54,058 nucleotides of DNA, from the NCBI GenBank assembly GCA_001915925.1, contig MNRL01000001.1:1-54058 (forward strand), given 5' to 3'. The position numbers were made by a program, and so were the translations under genes. Below the pieces are notes generated by a model. The model did no database searches. It was not told where the DNA came from and saw only the letters and a list, made by a program, of their open reading frames with translations. Within the stretch, counting starts at the first letter, position 1. The number at the start of each line of letters is the position of its first letter. The stretch is from Clostridium sp. CAG:354_28_25. Lineage in GTDB: Bacteria > Bacillota > Clostridia > TANB77 > CAG-508. Shown here in pieces: positions 24,559-33,266 of this stretch.

Positions 24559-25836
24559 TTATTCAGAGACTCTTTCTATTTTAGCCCCCAAGTTTCTAAA
24601 TTTATCTTCAATGTGTTCATAACCTCTATCAATATGTTCTAGATTATAAACTTCAGTTTTTCCTTTTGCAATAGTTCCTGCTATTATTAATGCAGCTCCT
24701 GCACGTAAATCTGTAGAATAAACAGGTGCAGCTGATAATTCATTTACACCTTGAAAAACAGCAGATTTTCCAGAAGCTGTTATATTTGCTCCCATCTTAT
24801 TTAGTTCAGCAGTATATTGAAAACGAGAATCCCAAATACTTTCATTAATTATACTAGTTCCGTTTGCTATAGCTAATACAACACCCATTTGTGGTTGTAA
24901 ATCTGTAGGGAAACCAGGATATGGTGCTGTTTTTATTGTTGCTTTATTTGGTCTCTTTGAAGCCCATACTCTTAAAGTATCACCATCAATATCTTCTACA
25001 TGAGCACCTATTTCTAATAATTTTGCTGTTACACACTCTAAGTGCTTAGTAATACAATTTTTTATCGTTATATCTCCTTTAGATGCAACTGCTGCTAACA
25101 TAAAAGTCCCAGCTTCTATTTGGTCAGGAACAACTGAATATGTAGCATTACCATGTAAAGCTTTTACACCATTTATTTTAATAATGTCCGTACCTGCACC
25201 ACGAATATCTGCTCCCATTGTATTTAAAAAGTTAGCAACGTCAACAACATGTGGTTCTTTTGCAGCATTATCGATTGTTGTTGTACCTTCGGCAAGAACT
25301 GCAGATAGCATAACATTTATTGTTGCCCCAACAGATACTACATCTAGGTATATAGAATTTCCTATTAATTTCTTAGCTTTAGCTTGAATTTTTCCTTGGG
25401 AAACATCAACTTTCGCACCTAAAGCTTCAAAACCTTTTATATGTTGATCAATAGGTCTTGGACCTAAATTGCAACCACCAGGTAAACCTACTTCAACATT
25501 TTTAAATCTACTAAGTAGAGCACCTATTAAATAATATGAAGCTCTAAATTTTCTTGTTAGATCTAATGGAGCATGTGTAGAAGTTATATTTGTTGTATCT
25601 ATTGTTAATGTATTATCATTGATCCAATCAATTTTTGCACCCAATTCTTCTAGTATTTTACAAGAAATTTTAACATCACTAATATTTGGTACATTTTCTA
25701 TTGTACAAGTACCATTAATTAAAAGTGTTGCTGGTAATATTGCAATTGCGGCATTTTTTGCTCCGCTAATTGTAACTTCACCTTTTAAAGGAGTGCCACC
25801 TGTTATTATCAATTTATCCAAATTAATTACCTCCAA
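24559..25836 (-). CDS. murA: UDP-N-acetylglucosamine 1-carboxyvinyltransferase
   Basis: A 425-residue MurA, the enzyme that transfers enolpyruvate from PEP to UDP-GlcNAc, the first committed step of peptidoglycan synthesis in the cytoplasm. The EPSP-synthase-like fold is complete; the active-site cysteine is Cys122 in GLPGGCNLGPRPIDQH, so the enzyme should be sensitive to fosfomycin. Other blocks: SGAKNAA near residue 24 with the catalytic lysine, TDLQPQMG, and DLRAGAALIIAG. Ribosome binding site GGAGGTAATT before the ATG. walJ follows 18 bases later and is probably cotranscribed. Confidence 0.97.
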   Translation of the reverse strand: MEVINLDKLIITGGTPLKGEVTISGAKNAAIAILPATLLINGTCTIENVPNISDVKISCKILEELGAKIDWINDNTLTIDTTNITSTHAPLDLTRKFRASYYLIGALLSRFKNVEVGLPGGCNLGPRPIDQHIKGFEALGAKVDVSQGKIQAKAKKLIGNSIYLDVVSVGATINVMLSAVLAEGTTTIDNAAKEPHVVDVANFLNTMGADIRGAGTDIIKINGVKALHGNATYSVVPDQIEAGTFMLAAVASKGDITIKNCITKHLECVTAKLLEIGAHVEDIDGDTLRVWASKRPNKATIKTAPYPGFPTDLQPQMGVVLAIANGTSIINESIWDSRFQYTAELNKMGANITASGKSAVFQGVNELSAAPVYSTDLRAGAALIIAGTIAKGKTEVYNLEHIDRGYEHIEDKFRNLGAKIERVSE

Positions 25837-25871
25837 AATAATTTTTTAAATAGTAATTTATTACATAAAAA

Positions 25872-25892
25872 ATAGAGTGTTATACACTCTAT
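25872..25892 (-). terminator. Terminator after spoIIR
   Basis: ATAGAGTGT (25872-25880) and ACACTCTAT (25884-25892) form a perfect 9-base stem with a three-base loop; read on the minus strand it is followed by TTTTTT. Confidence 0.8.
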
Positions 25893-25953
25893 ACCTAATA
25901 AAATATAACATAAAACAATTATATTGACAACCATATTATAAATAAATATTTTT

Positions 25954-26595
25954 TTATTTACTAAAATTATTTAAAAATTCAATTATTTTAAATTTAATTT
26001 TTATATCAGAAGTATTATCATTGCTGTTATTTCCTTCACTTATAATCTCATAACTTTCGGAATTAATATTTTCTTTTAATGTATTTTTGGAATCATCTGG
26101 AACAACACCTGTAGAGGAATTTACAAAACAAAGAGGAGGGAATAATACACACCACCAATTTTGTCCTATAGCATCACCAATTTCAATTTTTAAAGCATCA
26201 TAATTGCCTGCTGGGAAAGAAATATCGCCATATGATTTAGTAGGAAAATGAAAATTTCCAATTTCGATATTAACATCATAATTATATCCATTTTCTTTTA
26301 TTGTATTTAATGCGATTTCCTTAAATGAATCTAAGTGATTATTAACCATAGAAATAACATCTTTTTTATCTGAAGAGCTAGAAGTTAAAGTATTCATATA
26401 TTCTATTATCTTGTCTCTAACTTTTAATTTTAACTCTTGGTCAGCAGAAGAATCGCTATTTGCAATGATGTGTAATCTAAATACACTATCTGAGAGATTG
26501 TAAGAAATTGCTTGGCTATAATTAAAGGAAAGCAGAACAATATATAAAAATATTAGTATAGTTAAAATTAAGATAAAATTTAATTTCTTTTTCAT
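25954..26595 (-). CDS. spoIIR: Stage II sporulation protein R
   Basis: A 213-residue secreted protein of the SpoIIR family, the forespore-made signal that triggers processing of pro-sigma-E by SpoIIGA in the mother cell. An N-terminal signal anchor (about 4-27) is followed by the family motif FRLHIIANSDSSADQELKLK (about 39-58), VRDKIIEYM, and the C-terminal NWWCVLFPPLCFVNSSTG (about 144-161) with two cysteines. Length matches. Ribosome binding site GGAGGTTACAT. It points to a spore-forming host, in agreement with spmA, spmB and the GerMN gene. Confidence 0.95.
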   Translation of the reverse strand: MKKKLNFILILTILIFLYIVLLSFNYSQAISYNLSDSVFRLHIIANSDSSADQELKLKVRDKIIEYMNTLTSSSSDKKDVISMVNNHLDSFKEIALNTIKENGYNYDVNIEIGNFHFPTKSYGDISFPAGNYDALKIEIGDAIGQNWWCVLFPPLCFVNSSTGVVPDDSKNTLKENINSESYEIISEGNNSNDNTSDIKIKFKIIEFLNNFSK

Positions 26596-26713
26596 ATGTA
26601 ACCTCCTATATATGATATATGTCTAATAGGAATATGAACTGAAATTTTAAAAAATATACATAAGAATATAAAATATTTGTCGATGAAATTACCAAAAACA
26701 AAAATGGAAAATA

Positions 26714-26742
26714 TTGACATTAAAAACAACGAATGGTAAAAT
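26714..26742 (+). promoter_or_regulatory. Promoter of the 26775 gene
   Basis: TTGACA (26714-26719), 17-base spacer, TAAAAT (26737-26742). Because the -10 box lies after a possible upstream ATG at 26733, it supports the downstream start at 26775. Confidence 0.75.
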
Positions 26743-26774
26743 TTGTAAGTAGCCAAAAATATTGGAGGGATACT

Positions 26775-27293
26775 ATGTATTGTGAAGAGAATTTTAAAAG
26801 GATGTCTAGTTTCTATGTAAATGAAGTACATTTAATAACTATGTTACTTCCATATATGGAAAGAAAAATTCATGAAGACTGCGAAATTTACACAGTTTTA
26901 CAAAACAGTTTAGATAAAATAATAAAACTATTATTGTCAAAACTAAATCTAAAAGAAGAATTAAAAGAGAAAATTAAAGAAATAGACTGGAACGCTAAAA
27001 CAATGAACGATTATAAAAATTTAGAAAAACAAATTAATAATTCTAGTAAAAAATATATTATTATAAACGGAAATGAAAAATATGTTAGAGAAATTAACAA
27101 AATGTTAAAAAAATATAAGAAAAACCATAAAGATGCTAATTTAGTATTAATTAATTGTTATGATATTATAGAATTTAATAAGAATATAGGAAATATTTTA
27201 GAAAATACAGATAAGATTTTAAATACGTCTGGGGAACACGAAATAGAGGAGATTTTTCCTGAATATGTAAGAGAAGTAAAAAAGAAAGCTTAA
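26775..27293 (+). CDS. Conserved-looking hypothetical protein, 172 residues
   Basis: I do not recognise the family. Start ATG at 26775 behind TTGGAGGG (26763-26770). The N-terminus MYCEENFKRMSSFYVNEVHLITMLLPYMERK is likely helical; the middle is lysine/glutamate-rich; from about residue 95 KKYIIINGNEKYVREINKML and DANLVLINCYDIIEFN alternate strand and helix in a way that suggests a small alpha/beta domain. No signal peptide, membrane segment or metal motif. It is divergent from spoIIR and separate from the following sugar gene, so its context says little. Confidence 0.7.
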   Translation: MYCEENFKRMSSFYVNEVHLITMLLPYMERKIHEDCEIYTVLQNSLDKIIKLLLSKLNLKEELKEKIKEIDWNAKTMNDYKNLEKQINNSSKKYIIINGNEKYVREINKMLKKYKKNHKDANLVLINCYDIIEFNKNIGNILENTDKILNTSGEHEIEEIFPEYVREVKKKA

Positions 27294-27311
27294 ATAATAA
27301 ATCCGTAGATA

Positions 27312-27338
27312 TTGACGAAAAAAGTTTTATATTATAAT
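27312..27338 (+). promoter_or_regulatory. Possible promoter of the sugar-nucleotide gene
   Basis: TTGACG (27312-27317) and TATAAT (27333-27338) with a short 15-base spacer, about 48 bases before the ATG at 27386. Confidence 0.5.
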
Positions 27339-27385
27339 ATATTAATTGTCATTTATAATAATATAAAATTAAGAGAGGCAGATCG

Positions 27386-28627
27386 ATGGAAAAATATGAT
27401 GAAGTAAAAGAGATACTAAAGAAAAACAATCAAGAGCAATTGTTAGTTTACTATGATAAGTTAAATGCAGAAGGAAAAGAAAAACTGCTAGATCAAATAT
27501 TAAATGTAGATTTTGATTTAATAAATGAACTATATGAAAAGACAAAAAAAGGTATAGAGATGGGTGATGACGTAATTGAACCTATCGAATATGTAGATAA
27601 AAGTAAATTATCTAAAGAAGAATATGAAAATTATGAAAAATTAGGAGATAAAATAATAAAAGAAGGCAAACTAGCAGTATTAACAATGGCTGGAGGACAA
27701 GGAACAAGGCTTGGATACAATGGACCAAAAGGAACATTTGATATCGGATTAGATACTCATGAATCTTTATTCGAATTAATTTGCAAGCCAATTAAAGAAG
27801 CAAATGAAAAATATGGAATAACAATTCCTTGGTATATTATGACGAGTCATGAAAACAATGCTGAAACCGTTAATTTTTTTGAGAGCCATAACTATTTTGG
27901 ATATCCAAAAGAAGATATAATGTTTTTCATTCAAGGCGAATTACCAATGATAGATAAAGAAGGAAAAATATTAGTAAACGAAGAAGGATTTCTAAAATTA
28001 GCAGCTGATGGACATGGCGGAGTATTTGAGTCAATGTTAAAAAGCGGAGCATTGGAAGATATGAACAAAAGGAATATTGAATGGGTATTTATAGGACCAG
28101 TAGATAATCCTTTAGTAAATATGGTAGATCCAATATTTGTTGCTATTGCTGCAACAAAAAAATGCATGGCAGCAGGAAAATCAGTTGTTAAAGCAAGACC
28201 AGAAGAAAGAGTTGGAGTATTTTGTAAAAGGAACTCAAAACCAAGTGTTGTGGAGTATACAGAAATTTCGGAAGAAATGAGTACCAAGAGAGATGCAAAT
28301 GGAGAATTAGTTTTTGGAGAATCTCATATCAATTGTAATTTATTTAATATTAGAAGAATAAATGAAATTGCAGCCAATAAATTACCATATCATGAAGCAT
28401 TTAAAAAAGCGAACTATATAAATGCAAAAGGTGAATTAGTTGTAGCGAATAAACCAAATGCATATAAGTTTGAAACATTTATATTTGATGCATTCCAAAG
28501 TATGGAAAGTATGGCAGTAATGAGAGTAAAAAGAGAAGATGAATTTGCACCTGTAAAAAATGCAGAAGGTGTAGATAGCCCAGAAACAGCAAGAGAATTA
28601 TATATAAATTTTCATAAGAAAAATTAA
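27386..28627 (+). CDS. UTP-sugar-1-phosphate uridylyltransferase (UDPGP family)
   Basis: A 413-residue nucleotidyltransferase of the eukaryote-like UDPGP family, nearer to UDP-N-acetylhexosamine pyrophosphorylases than to bacterial GalU. The nucleotide-binding loop is LTMAGGQGTRLGYNGPKGTF (about 94-113); a uridine-binding PWYIMTSHEN, GHGGVFESM (about 210-218) and VDNPL follow. It makes UDP-glucose, UDP-GlcNAc or a related UDP-sugar from UTP and the sugar 1-phosphate; the sequence does not decide which. A phosphohexomutase gene follows after a leaky hairpin, so the two form a hexose-6-P to UDP-hexose route. Ribosome binding site AGAGAGGCAG. Confidence 0.86.
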   Translation: MEKYDEVKEILKKNNQEQLLVYYDKLNAEGKEKLLDQILNVDFDLINELYEKTKKGIEMGDDVIEPIEYVDKSKLSKEEYENYEKLGDKIIKEGKLAVLTMAGGQGTRLGYNGPKGTFDIGLDTHESLFELICKPIKEANEKYGITIPWYIMTSHENNAETVNFFESHNYFGYPKEDIMFFIQGELPMIDKEGKILVNEEGFLKLAADGHGGVFESMLKSGALEDMNKRNIEWVFIGPVDNPLVNMVDPIFVAIAATKKCMAAGKSVVKARPEERVGVFCKRNSKPSVVEYTEISEEMSTKRDANGELVFGESHINCNLFNIRRINEIAANKLPYHEAFKKANYINAKGELVVANKPNAYKFETFIFDAFQSMESMAVMRVKREDEFAPVKNAEGVDSPETARELYINFHKKN

Positions 28628-28646
28628 ATGTAAAACAATACAAAAT

Positions 28647-28666
28647 GGGCTGAAGGGCCCGTTTTT
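28647..28666 (+). terminator. Terminator between the uridylyltransferase and phosphohexomutase genes
   Basis: GGGCT (28647-28651) pairs with GGCCC (28656-28660) and is followed by GTTTTT. The phosphohexomutase ribosome binding site comes 10 bases later, so read-through is probably needed. Confidence 0.6.
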
Positions 28667-28684
28667 GCATTTGAAGGAGGAAAA

Positions 28685-30409
28685 ATGGAATATTTAAATG
28701 AATATAAAAAATGGTGTACAAGTGATGTTTTTGATGAGGAGACAAAAAAAGAATTAATAAATATCAAAAATGATAATAAAGAAATTGAAGATAGGTTTTA
28801 TAAGGAATTAGAATTTGGAACAGCTGGATTAAGAGGTGTAATAGGTGCTGGAACTAATAGAATGAATATATATACTGTAGGAAAAGCAACACAAGGGTTA
28901 GCAAATTATATTAAAAAACAACATGGAGAAGATAGAGGAGTTGCAATTTCTTATGATTCTAGACATATGTCACCAGAATTTAGTAAAGAAGCAGCGTTAA
29001 TATTAAATGCTAATGGTATAAAAACATATTTATTTGATTCGTTAAGACCTGTACCAGAATTATCTTTTGCAGTAAGAGAATTGAAATGTATTGCGGGAAT
29101 AATGATAACAGCAAGCCATAATCCACCAAAATATAACGGATATAAAGTTTATTGGGAAGATGGTGCACAAATAGTTCCACCGGTTGATAAAGACATAATT
29201 ACAGAAGTAAATAATATTACAGACTATGGAGAAATAAAAAAGATTTCACAAGAAGAAGCAGAAAATAAAAAACTATATAACTTAATCGGAAAAGAAATAG
29301 ATGAGAAATATATGGATACATTACAAAAACTTGTTTTAAATCCTGATATTATTAAGAAACAAAAAGATTTAAAAATAGTATATACTCCATTACATGGAAC
29401 CGGGAATATACCAGTTAGAACAATATTAAAGAGACTAGGTTTCGAAAATGTATATATAGTAAAAGAACAAGAACTTCCAGATGGGGATTTCCCTACAGTT
29501 GATTATCCAAACCCAGAAGATCCAAAAGCTTTTAATTTAGCTTTAGAATTAGCAAAAGAAAAAGATGCTGATATAGTACTTGCAACAGATCCAGATGCAG
29601 ATAGATTAGGGGTATATGCTAAAGACTCAAAAACAGGTGAATATAAATCATTTACTGGAAATATGTCTGGCTTATTAATTGCAGAGTATGAATTATCACA
29701 AAAACAAGAGAGAAATTTAATACCTGCAAATGGTGTATTAATAAAGACAATTGTTTCATCAAATTTAGCAGACAGTATTGCTAAAAACTATAATATAGAA
29801 TTGAAAGAAGTTTTAACAGGATTTAAATATATAGGAGAGCAAATAAAAATATTTGAGCAGACAAATTCAAATACATATTTATTTGGATTCGAAGAAAGTT
29901 ATGGCTGTTTAATAGGAACACACGCAAGAGACAAGGATGGTATAGCAGCAGTTATGGCACTTTGCGAAGCTGCAGCATATTACAAAGAAAAGGGATTAAC
30001 ATTATGGGATCAAATGGTTAATATCTATGAAAAATATGGATATTATAAAGAAGACTTGTTATCATTAACACTAGAAGGTGCTAGTGGAGCAAGAAAAATA
30101 AAAGAAATGATGGATAATCTAAGAAATAATGTTCCTTCAAAAATAGGAGAATATAAAGTAGAAAAGTTTAGAGATTATAAGACAGCGAAAATAATAGATA
30201 TGGAAACTAAAGAAGAAGTAGAAACAGGATTACCAGTATCAAATGTACTTTATTTTGATTTAGAAAATGATTCTTGGGTATGTGTAAGACCTTCAGGAAC
30301 AGAGCCAAAAATAAAATTTTATGTAGGCGTAAAAGGAAACAATATGTCAGATGCAGAAAATAAAGTAAAAAAATTAAAAGAAGATTTAAAAGAACTAATA
30401 AAAGAGTAA
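28685..30409 (+). CDS. Phosphoglucomutase/phosphomannomutase
   Basis: A 574-residue alpha-D-phosphohexomutase of the PgcA/ManB type. The catalytic serine lies in ITASHNPPKYNGYKVYW (about 141-157), the metal-binding loop is DPDADRLG (about 303-310), the sugar-binding loop is GFEESYG (about 401-407) and the phosphate-binding loop is RPSGTEPKIKFY (about 538-549). The N-terminal ELEFGTAGLRGVIGAGTNRMN block marks the long subfamily. It interconverts hexose 1- and 6-phosphates for wall, polysaccharide or UDP-sugar synthesis. Ribosome binding site AAGGAGG at 28674-28680. The upstream uridylyltransferase would use its product. Confidence 0.93.
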   Translation: MEYLNEYKKWCTSDVFDEETKKELINIKNDNKEIEDRFYKELEFGTAGLRGVIGAGTNRMNIYTVGKATQGLANYIKKQHGEDRGVAISYDSRHMSPEFSKEAALILNANGIKTYLFDSLRPVPELSFAVRELKCIAGIMITASHNPPKYNGYKVYWEDGAQIVPPVDKDIITEVNNITDYGEIKKISQEEAENKKLYNLIGKEIDEKYMDTLQKLVLNPDIIKKQKDLKIVYTPLHGTGNIPVRTILKRLGFENVYIVKEQELPDGDFPTVDYPNPEDPKAFNLALELAKEKDADIVLATDPDADRLGVYAKDSKTGEYKSFTGNMSGLLIAEYELSQKQERNLIPANGVLIKTIVSSNLADSIAKNYNIELKEVLTGFKYIGEQIKIFEQTNSNTYLFGFEESYGCLIGTHARDKDGIAAVMALCEAAAYYKEKGLTLWDQMVNIYEKYGYYKEDLLSLTLEGASGARKIKEMMDNLRNNVPSKIGEYKVEKFRDYKTAKIIDMETKEEVETGLPVSNVLYFDLENDSWVCVRPSGTEPKIKFYVGVKGNNMSDAENKVKKLKEDLKELIKE

Positions 30410-30418
30410 TATATAAAA

Positions 30419-30450
30419 AAATAAAGTCAATATTAAATATTGGCTTTATT
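30419..30450 (+). terminator. Bidirectional terminator after the phosphohexomutase gene
   Basis: AATAAAGTCAATAT (from 30419) pairs with ATATTGGCTTTATT (to 30450), followed by TTTT. It also contains the stop codon of the convergent regulator gene. Confidence 0.75.
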
Positions 30451-30771
30451 TTTTATACGTTTAATTAAACTTAAAATTAATTTTTGATCTGAAACATCCA
30501 TATCTTTTAATTCGTCTGTTATAGTTGTAATAATAGCTGCTGAATTGTCATCAAAAAATTGGTTAAATAATTGTGTTGGATTAGTATCAATAGCTTTACA
30601 AAGTAATATAATATTATATATGCTAGCATTATATTTACCGTTTTCAAATTTTGATAAATATTCAGGTGTTAAATCACTTTTTTCAGCTACTTCTTCTTGT
30701 GTAAACTTTTTACTTTTTCTAATTTGTTTATACGTATTACCAATAATTTTATTTGCTTCTTTTAAATCCAT
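30433..30771 (-). CDS. XRE-family HTH regulator
   Basis: A 112-residue protein with an N-terminal cro/C1-type HTH (about 11-66): KQIRKSKKFTQEEVAEKSDLTPEYLSKFENGKYNAS, in which the recognition helix is LTPEYLSKFEN. The C-terminal 40 residues (AAIITTITDELKDMDVSDQKLI) are probably a dimerisation helix. No effector domain is visible. Target unknown; it is monocistronic and sits between the phosphohexomutase gene and ttcA. Ribosome binding site AGGAGGATAG. Confidence 0.88.
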   Translation of the reverse strand: MDLKEANKIIGNTYKQIRKSKKFTQEEVAEKSDLTPEYLSKFENGKYNASIYNIILLCKAIDTNPTQLFNQFFDDNSAAIITTITDELKDMDVSDQKLILSLIKRIKNKANI

Positions 30772-30874
30772 GTGCTATCCTCCTAAAAAATTTATATTAA
30801 GTATAACAGCACTTTAAGAATAATTTAATGAACTAAATAATAAAAAATAACATTTAAATTAAACTATAATTAAA

Positions 30875-31585
30875 TTAAATATTCCAACCTTTAATTTTAC
30901 TTCGTTTTATGGCACCATACATATTAGCTCTTACATGAGGAATTTGTTTATTTAAGTCATATAACAATTTCTTTATATCTTCACGTTTAGATTTACCATC
31001 CATTGGACAAGCTTTTGGCATAATAGTAATATTGTTATTTTTTATAAAACTACGTGTTTGTTTTTCACTAATATATATTAGAGGTCTGATTAAAGTCATT
31101 TTGGACCTATCCATATACGAAACAGGTGCAAAGGTAGAAATGCTGCCAGTATACAAAATATTCATAAGAAATGTTTCTAAAACATCATCTTCATTATGAC
31201 CCAAAGCGATTTTATTGCATCCATGTTCAATTGCTGTTGTGTTTAAAATTCCGCGTCGCAGATTAGCGCAAAGAGAACAAGGATTTTTTTCTTTTCTAAT
31301 GTCAAAAACTATTTCCTTTATATAGCTATCTACAACATATAATTCAACATCAATTTTTTGACAAAGGTCATATAATATGTTAACGTCAAAAAATTCAAAT
31401 CCTGGATTGATAGATATTGCTATTAAGTCAAATTTCTTGGGATAAAATCTTTGCAAGTTTTTTAGGGCCATTAACAAAGTTATAGAATCTTTGCCGCCAG
31501 ACAAAGCTACAGCTATTTTATCACCCTCATCTATCATATGAAATTCTTCGATTGCTTTTCTCATTGAACCTAATATTTTTTGCAT
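30875..31585 (-). CDS. ttcA: TtcA-like tRNA 2-thiolation ATPase
   Basis: A 236-residue PP-loop ATPase of the TtcA/TtuA family. The pyrophosphatase loop is VALSGGKDSITLL (about 27-39), followed by a CxxC pair in NPCSLCANLRRG (about 101-112), GHNEDDVLETFLMN and a third cysteine in KACPMDGKSKRED. TtcA proteins hold a [4Fe-4S] cluster by three cysteines and make 2-thiocytidine at position 32 of tRNAs; the three cysteines are present. Length is slightly short. Some clostridial paralogues have other targets, so the substrate is inferred. Confidence 0.85.
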   Translation of the reverse strand: MQKILGSMRKAIEEFHMIDEGDKIAVALSGGKDSITLLMALKNLQRFYPKKFDLIAISINPGFEFFDVNILYDLCQKIDVELYVVDSYIKEIVFDIRKEKNPCSLCANLRRGILNTTAIEHGCNKIALGHNEDDVLETFLMNILYTGSISTFAPVSYMDRSKMTLIRPLIYISEKQTRSFIKNNNITIMPKACPMDGKSKREDIKKLLYDLNKQIPHVRANMYGAIKRSKIKGWNI

Positions 31586-31668
31586 AATAAAATCCTTTCT
31601 TAACTCTTGATATTATACCGAAAAAATGGATAAAATTCAATAGTTTTCGATTTCATGATAAGTTAGCC

Positions 31669-31697
31669 TTGAAAAAAAGAAGTAAAATTGATATAAT
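31669..31697 (+). promoter_or_regulatory. Promoter of tRNA-Arg
   Basis: TTGAAA (31669-31674), 17-base spacer, TATAAT (31692-31697), 20 bases before the tRNA. Confidence 0.7.
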
Positions 31698-31716
31698 GCA
31701 AAAGTATTAAAAAAAT

Positions 31717-31793
31717 GCACTTATAGCTCAGGTGGATAGAGCGCTCCCCTCCTAAGGGAGAGGCCGCTGGTTCGAATCCAGCTAAGTGCACCA
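31717..31793 (+). tRNA. tRNA-Arg(CCU)
   Basis: Acceptor GCACTTA pairs with TAAGTGC; discriminator A and encoded CCA. The anticodon stem CTCCC/GGGAG holds loop CTCCTAA, anticodon CCT, which reads AGG. The TTCGAAT T-loop is intact. Confidence 0.95.
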
Positions 31794-31800
31794 AAATATA

Positions 31801-31830
31801 GGGAAAAAAGGACCGTCCCCAAATCCCGAG
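31801..31830. repeat. GGGATTT-GGACCGTCC palindromic repeat, copy 1
   Basis: GGGAAAAAAGGACCGTCC then CCAAATCCCGAG. Core and right arm match copy 6; the left arm has decayed to A. It lies between tRNA-Arg and tadA, directly before the tadA ribosome binding site. Confidence 0.75.
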
Positions 31831-31841
31831 TAGGAGAAAAA

Positions 31842-32327
31842 ATGAAAGAAAAAATTTTTTTTATGAAACAGGCATTAAAGGAAGCGGAAAAAGCATATCG
31901 TAAAGGAGAAGTTCCTATTGGTGCAGTAATTGTTAAAGATGGAAAAATAATTTCTAGGGGATATAATTTAAAAGAGACGAAAAAAAACACCCTGAAGCAT
32001 GCAGAGATTATTGCTATCGAAAAGGCAAGTAAGAAGCTAGATGCTTGGAGATTAGAAGAGTGTGATATATATGTTACAATGGAACCATGTCCAATGTGTA
32101 TGGGAGCAATAATTAATTCTAGAATACGAAAAATTTATTATGGTGTATCTGACTTAAAAGCTGGAGCATGTGGCTCTGTTATAGATTTAACGAAATATAA
32201 ATTTAATCATATACCAGAATATGAAAAAAATATCTTAGAAGATGAAAGTAAAGAAATACTACAGAAGTTTTTTAAAGAATTAAGAGAAAAAAAGAAGAAA
32301 GATAGAGGTGTAACTAATGAAAATTAG
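31842..32327 (+). CDS. tadA: tRNA adenosine(34) deaminase
   Basis: A 161-residue zinc deaminase TadA, which converts A34 to inosine in tRNA-Arg(ACG). The zinc and proton-shuttle residues are His53 and Glu55 in KHAEIIAIE and Cys83/Cys86 in EPCPMCMGAI; VPIGAVIVKDGKII and GVSDLKAGACGSV are typical. The C-terminus is a long basic tail. Ribosome binding site TAGGAG overlaps the end of the palindromic repeat. The next gene starts 11 bases before the tadA stop. Confidence 0.95.
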   Translation: MKEKIFFMKQALKEAEKAYRKGEVPIGAVIVKDGKIISRGYNLKETKKNTLKHAEIIAIEKASKKLDAWRLEECDIYVTMEPCPMCMGAIINSRIRKIYYGVSDLKAGACGSVIDLTKYKFNHIPEYEKNILEDESKEILQKFFKELREKKKKDRGVTNEN

Positions 32328-33060
32328 TGAATTAAAAGGTAAAAAAATTGTTCACATATGTGTTATACTTGGAATTATAGTTTTAATTTTAATAATAGCA
32401 GGAATAATAATGTTAAGATATCAAGTTGAAGGGGAAACTAATTTACCATTCGAACTTTCAAAAATGATTGTGGTAAGTACTGCGGAAAGTAACGAAATAG
32501 AAGCAGTAGCAGATACAAAATGGAATTTTAGTGTTAATCAATATAACGATATATATTTAGAAATACAAAAAAATGATGAATATACAAAAAATATAAATAT
32601 TAAAAATATAACATTTGAAAACTTTGTTATAGAAAAGAATAGCGGAGCAGAGAATATAAAGTTATACAGAGCTAATTCTGAAGGTAAAGTTGTAGAAGAT
32701 GAAGCACATTTAGTAGGAAGCTCATTAACGTATAAAGGCGAAAAAGAAACAAACTTAGATGAATTAAAAATTTCAAATCAAGGAAGCATAATTTTATTAC
32801 GTTCAGTTAATCAAAATGTATGTGAAGTAAGAAGTAATGATGAAGAAATAATACATGATGGAACTTTACTTGCAAAAGGTAATGCTAATTCAGAAGATTT
32901 AAACTATAAATTAAGCTTTGATGTAGTGATAGAAACTAGTAGAGATATTAAGTATAAGGGAACTATATCAATAGAATTACCAACTGGAGATGTTCAAACA
33001 CAAGGAAAAACGCAACTAGAGAAGACAGATTTTAGTGATGTAATTTTTAAAAGAATGTAA
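32317..33060 (+). CDS. Membrane-anchored hypothetical protein, 247 residues
   Basis: Not recognised. One N-terminal transmembrane segment (about 12-34, IVHICVILGIIVLILIIAGI) after a short basic head, then about 210 residues predicted to be outside the cell and rich in beta strands: repeated alternating patterns such as WNFSVNQYNDIYLEIQ, ELKISNQGSIILLRS and YKGTISIELPTGDVQTQ. No cysteine pair, lipobox or enzyme motif. It overlaps tadA by 11 bases and is probably coexpressed with it, but the gene pair has no obvious common task. Confidence 0.75.
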   Translation: MKISELKGKKIVHICVILGIIVLILIIAGIIMLRYQVEGETNLPFELSKMIVVSTAESNEIEAVADTKWNFSVNQYNDIYLEIQKNDEYTKNINIKNITFENFVIEKNSGAENIKLYRANSEGKVVEDEAHLVGSSLTYKGEKETNLDELKISNQGSIILLRSVNQNVCEVRSNDEEIIHDGTLLAKGNANSEDLNYKLSFDVVIETSRDIKYKGTISIELPTGDVQTQGKTQLEKTDFSDVIFKRM

Positions 33061-33066
33061 AATGTC

Positions 33067-33095
33067 TTGCTAAAATAACAGAAAGCATATATAAT
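33067..33095 (+). promoter_or_regulatory. Promoter of the SRP RNA
   Basis: TTGCTA (33067-33072), 17-base spacer, TATAAT (33090-33095). Confidence 0.65.
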
Positions 33096-33126
33096 AACAA
33101 CGGATATAAAATAAAGTTACAATGTT

Positions 33127-33239
33127 TAGCCTTTGTATGGAGGGCAATCCCAATAAAAAGCTATGAACCTTGTCAGGTCCGGAAGGAAGCAGCAATAAGT
33201 AGTGTATTTATGTGGGTAATTGCTTTCCATAGAGAGGCT
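33127..33239 (+). ncRNA. ffs: Signal recognition particle RNA, small bacterial type
   Basis: The SRP signature GTCAGGTCCGGAAGGAAGC (33173-33191) with the GGAA tetraloop lies in the middle of a long hairpin. AGCCTTTGTATGGAGGGCAA at the 5' side pairs with the 3' side ending TTGCTTTCCATAGAGAGGCT. About 113 bases with no Alu domain, so the short 4.5S form rather than the long Bacillus form. It lies just before dnaX, the common clostridial location. Confidence 0.93.
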
Positions 33240-33266
33240 AAACTTAAATTAAAGGGAAGTGGTAAA

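Noticed and set aside
26592..26831. Hydrophobic frame on the minus strand before spoIIR
   Set aside because: Overlaps the promoter and start of the divergent 26775 gene, has no ribosome binding site, and is typical of phenylalanine/isoleucine-rich chance frames.
31721..31990. Minus-strand frame covering tRNA-Arg and the start of tadA
   Set aside because: Runs through an intact tRNA gene and a palindromic repeat; no ribosome binding site.
33210..33266. Longer dnaX start at 33210
   Set aside because: It lies within the 3' half of the SRP RNA and adds residues not found in DnaX; MAYTALYRKFRP at 33267 is the family start.
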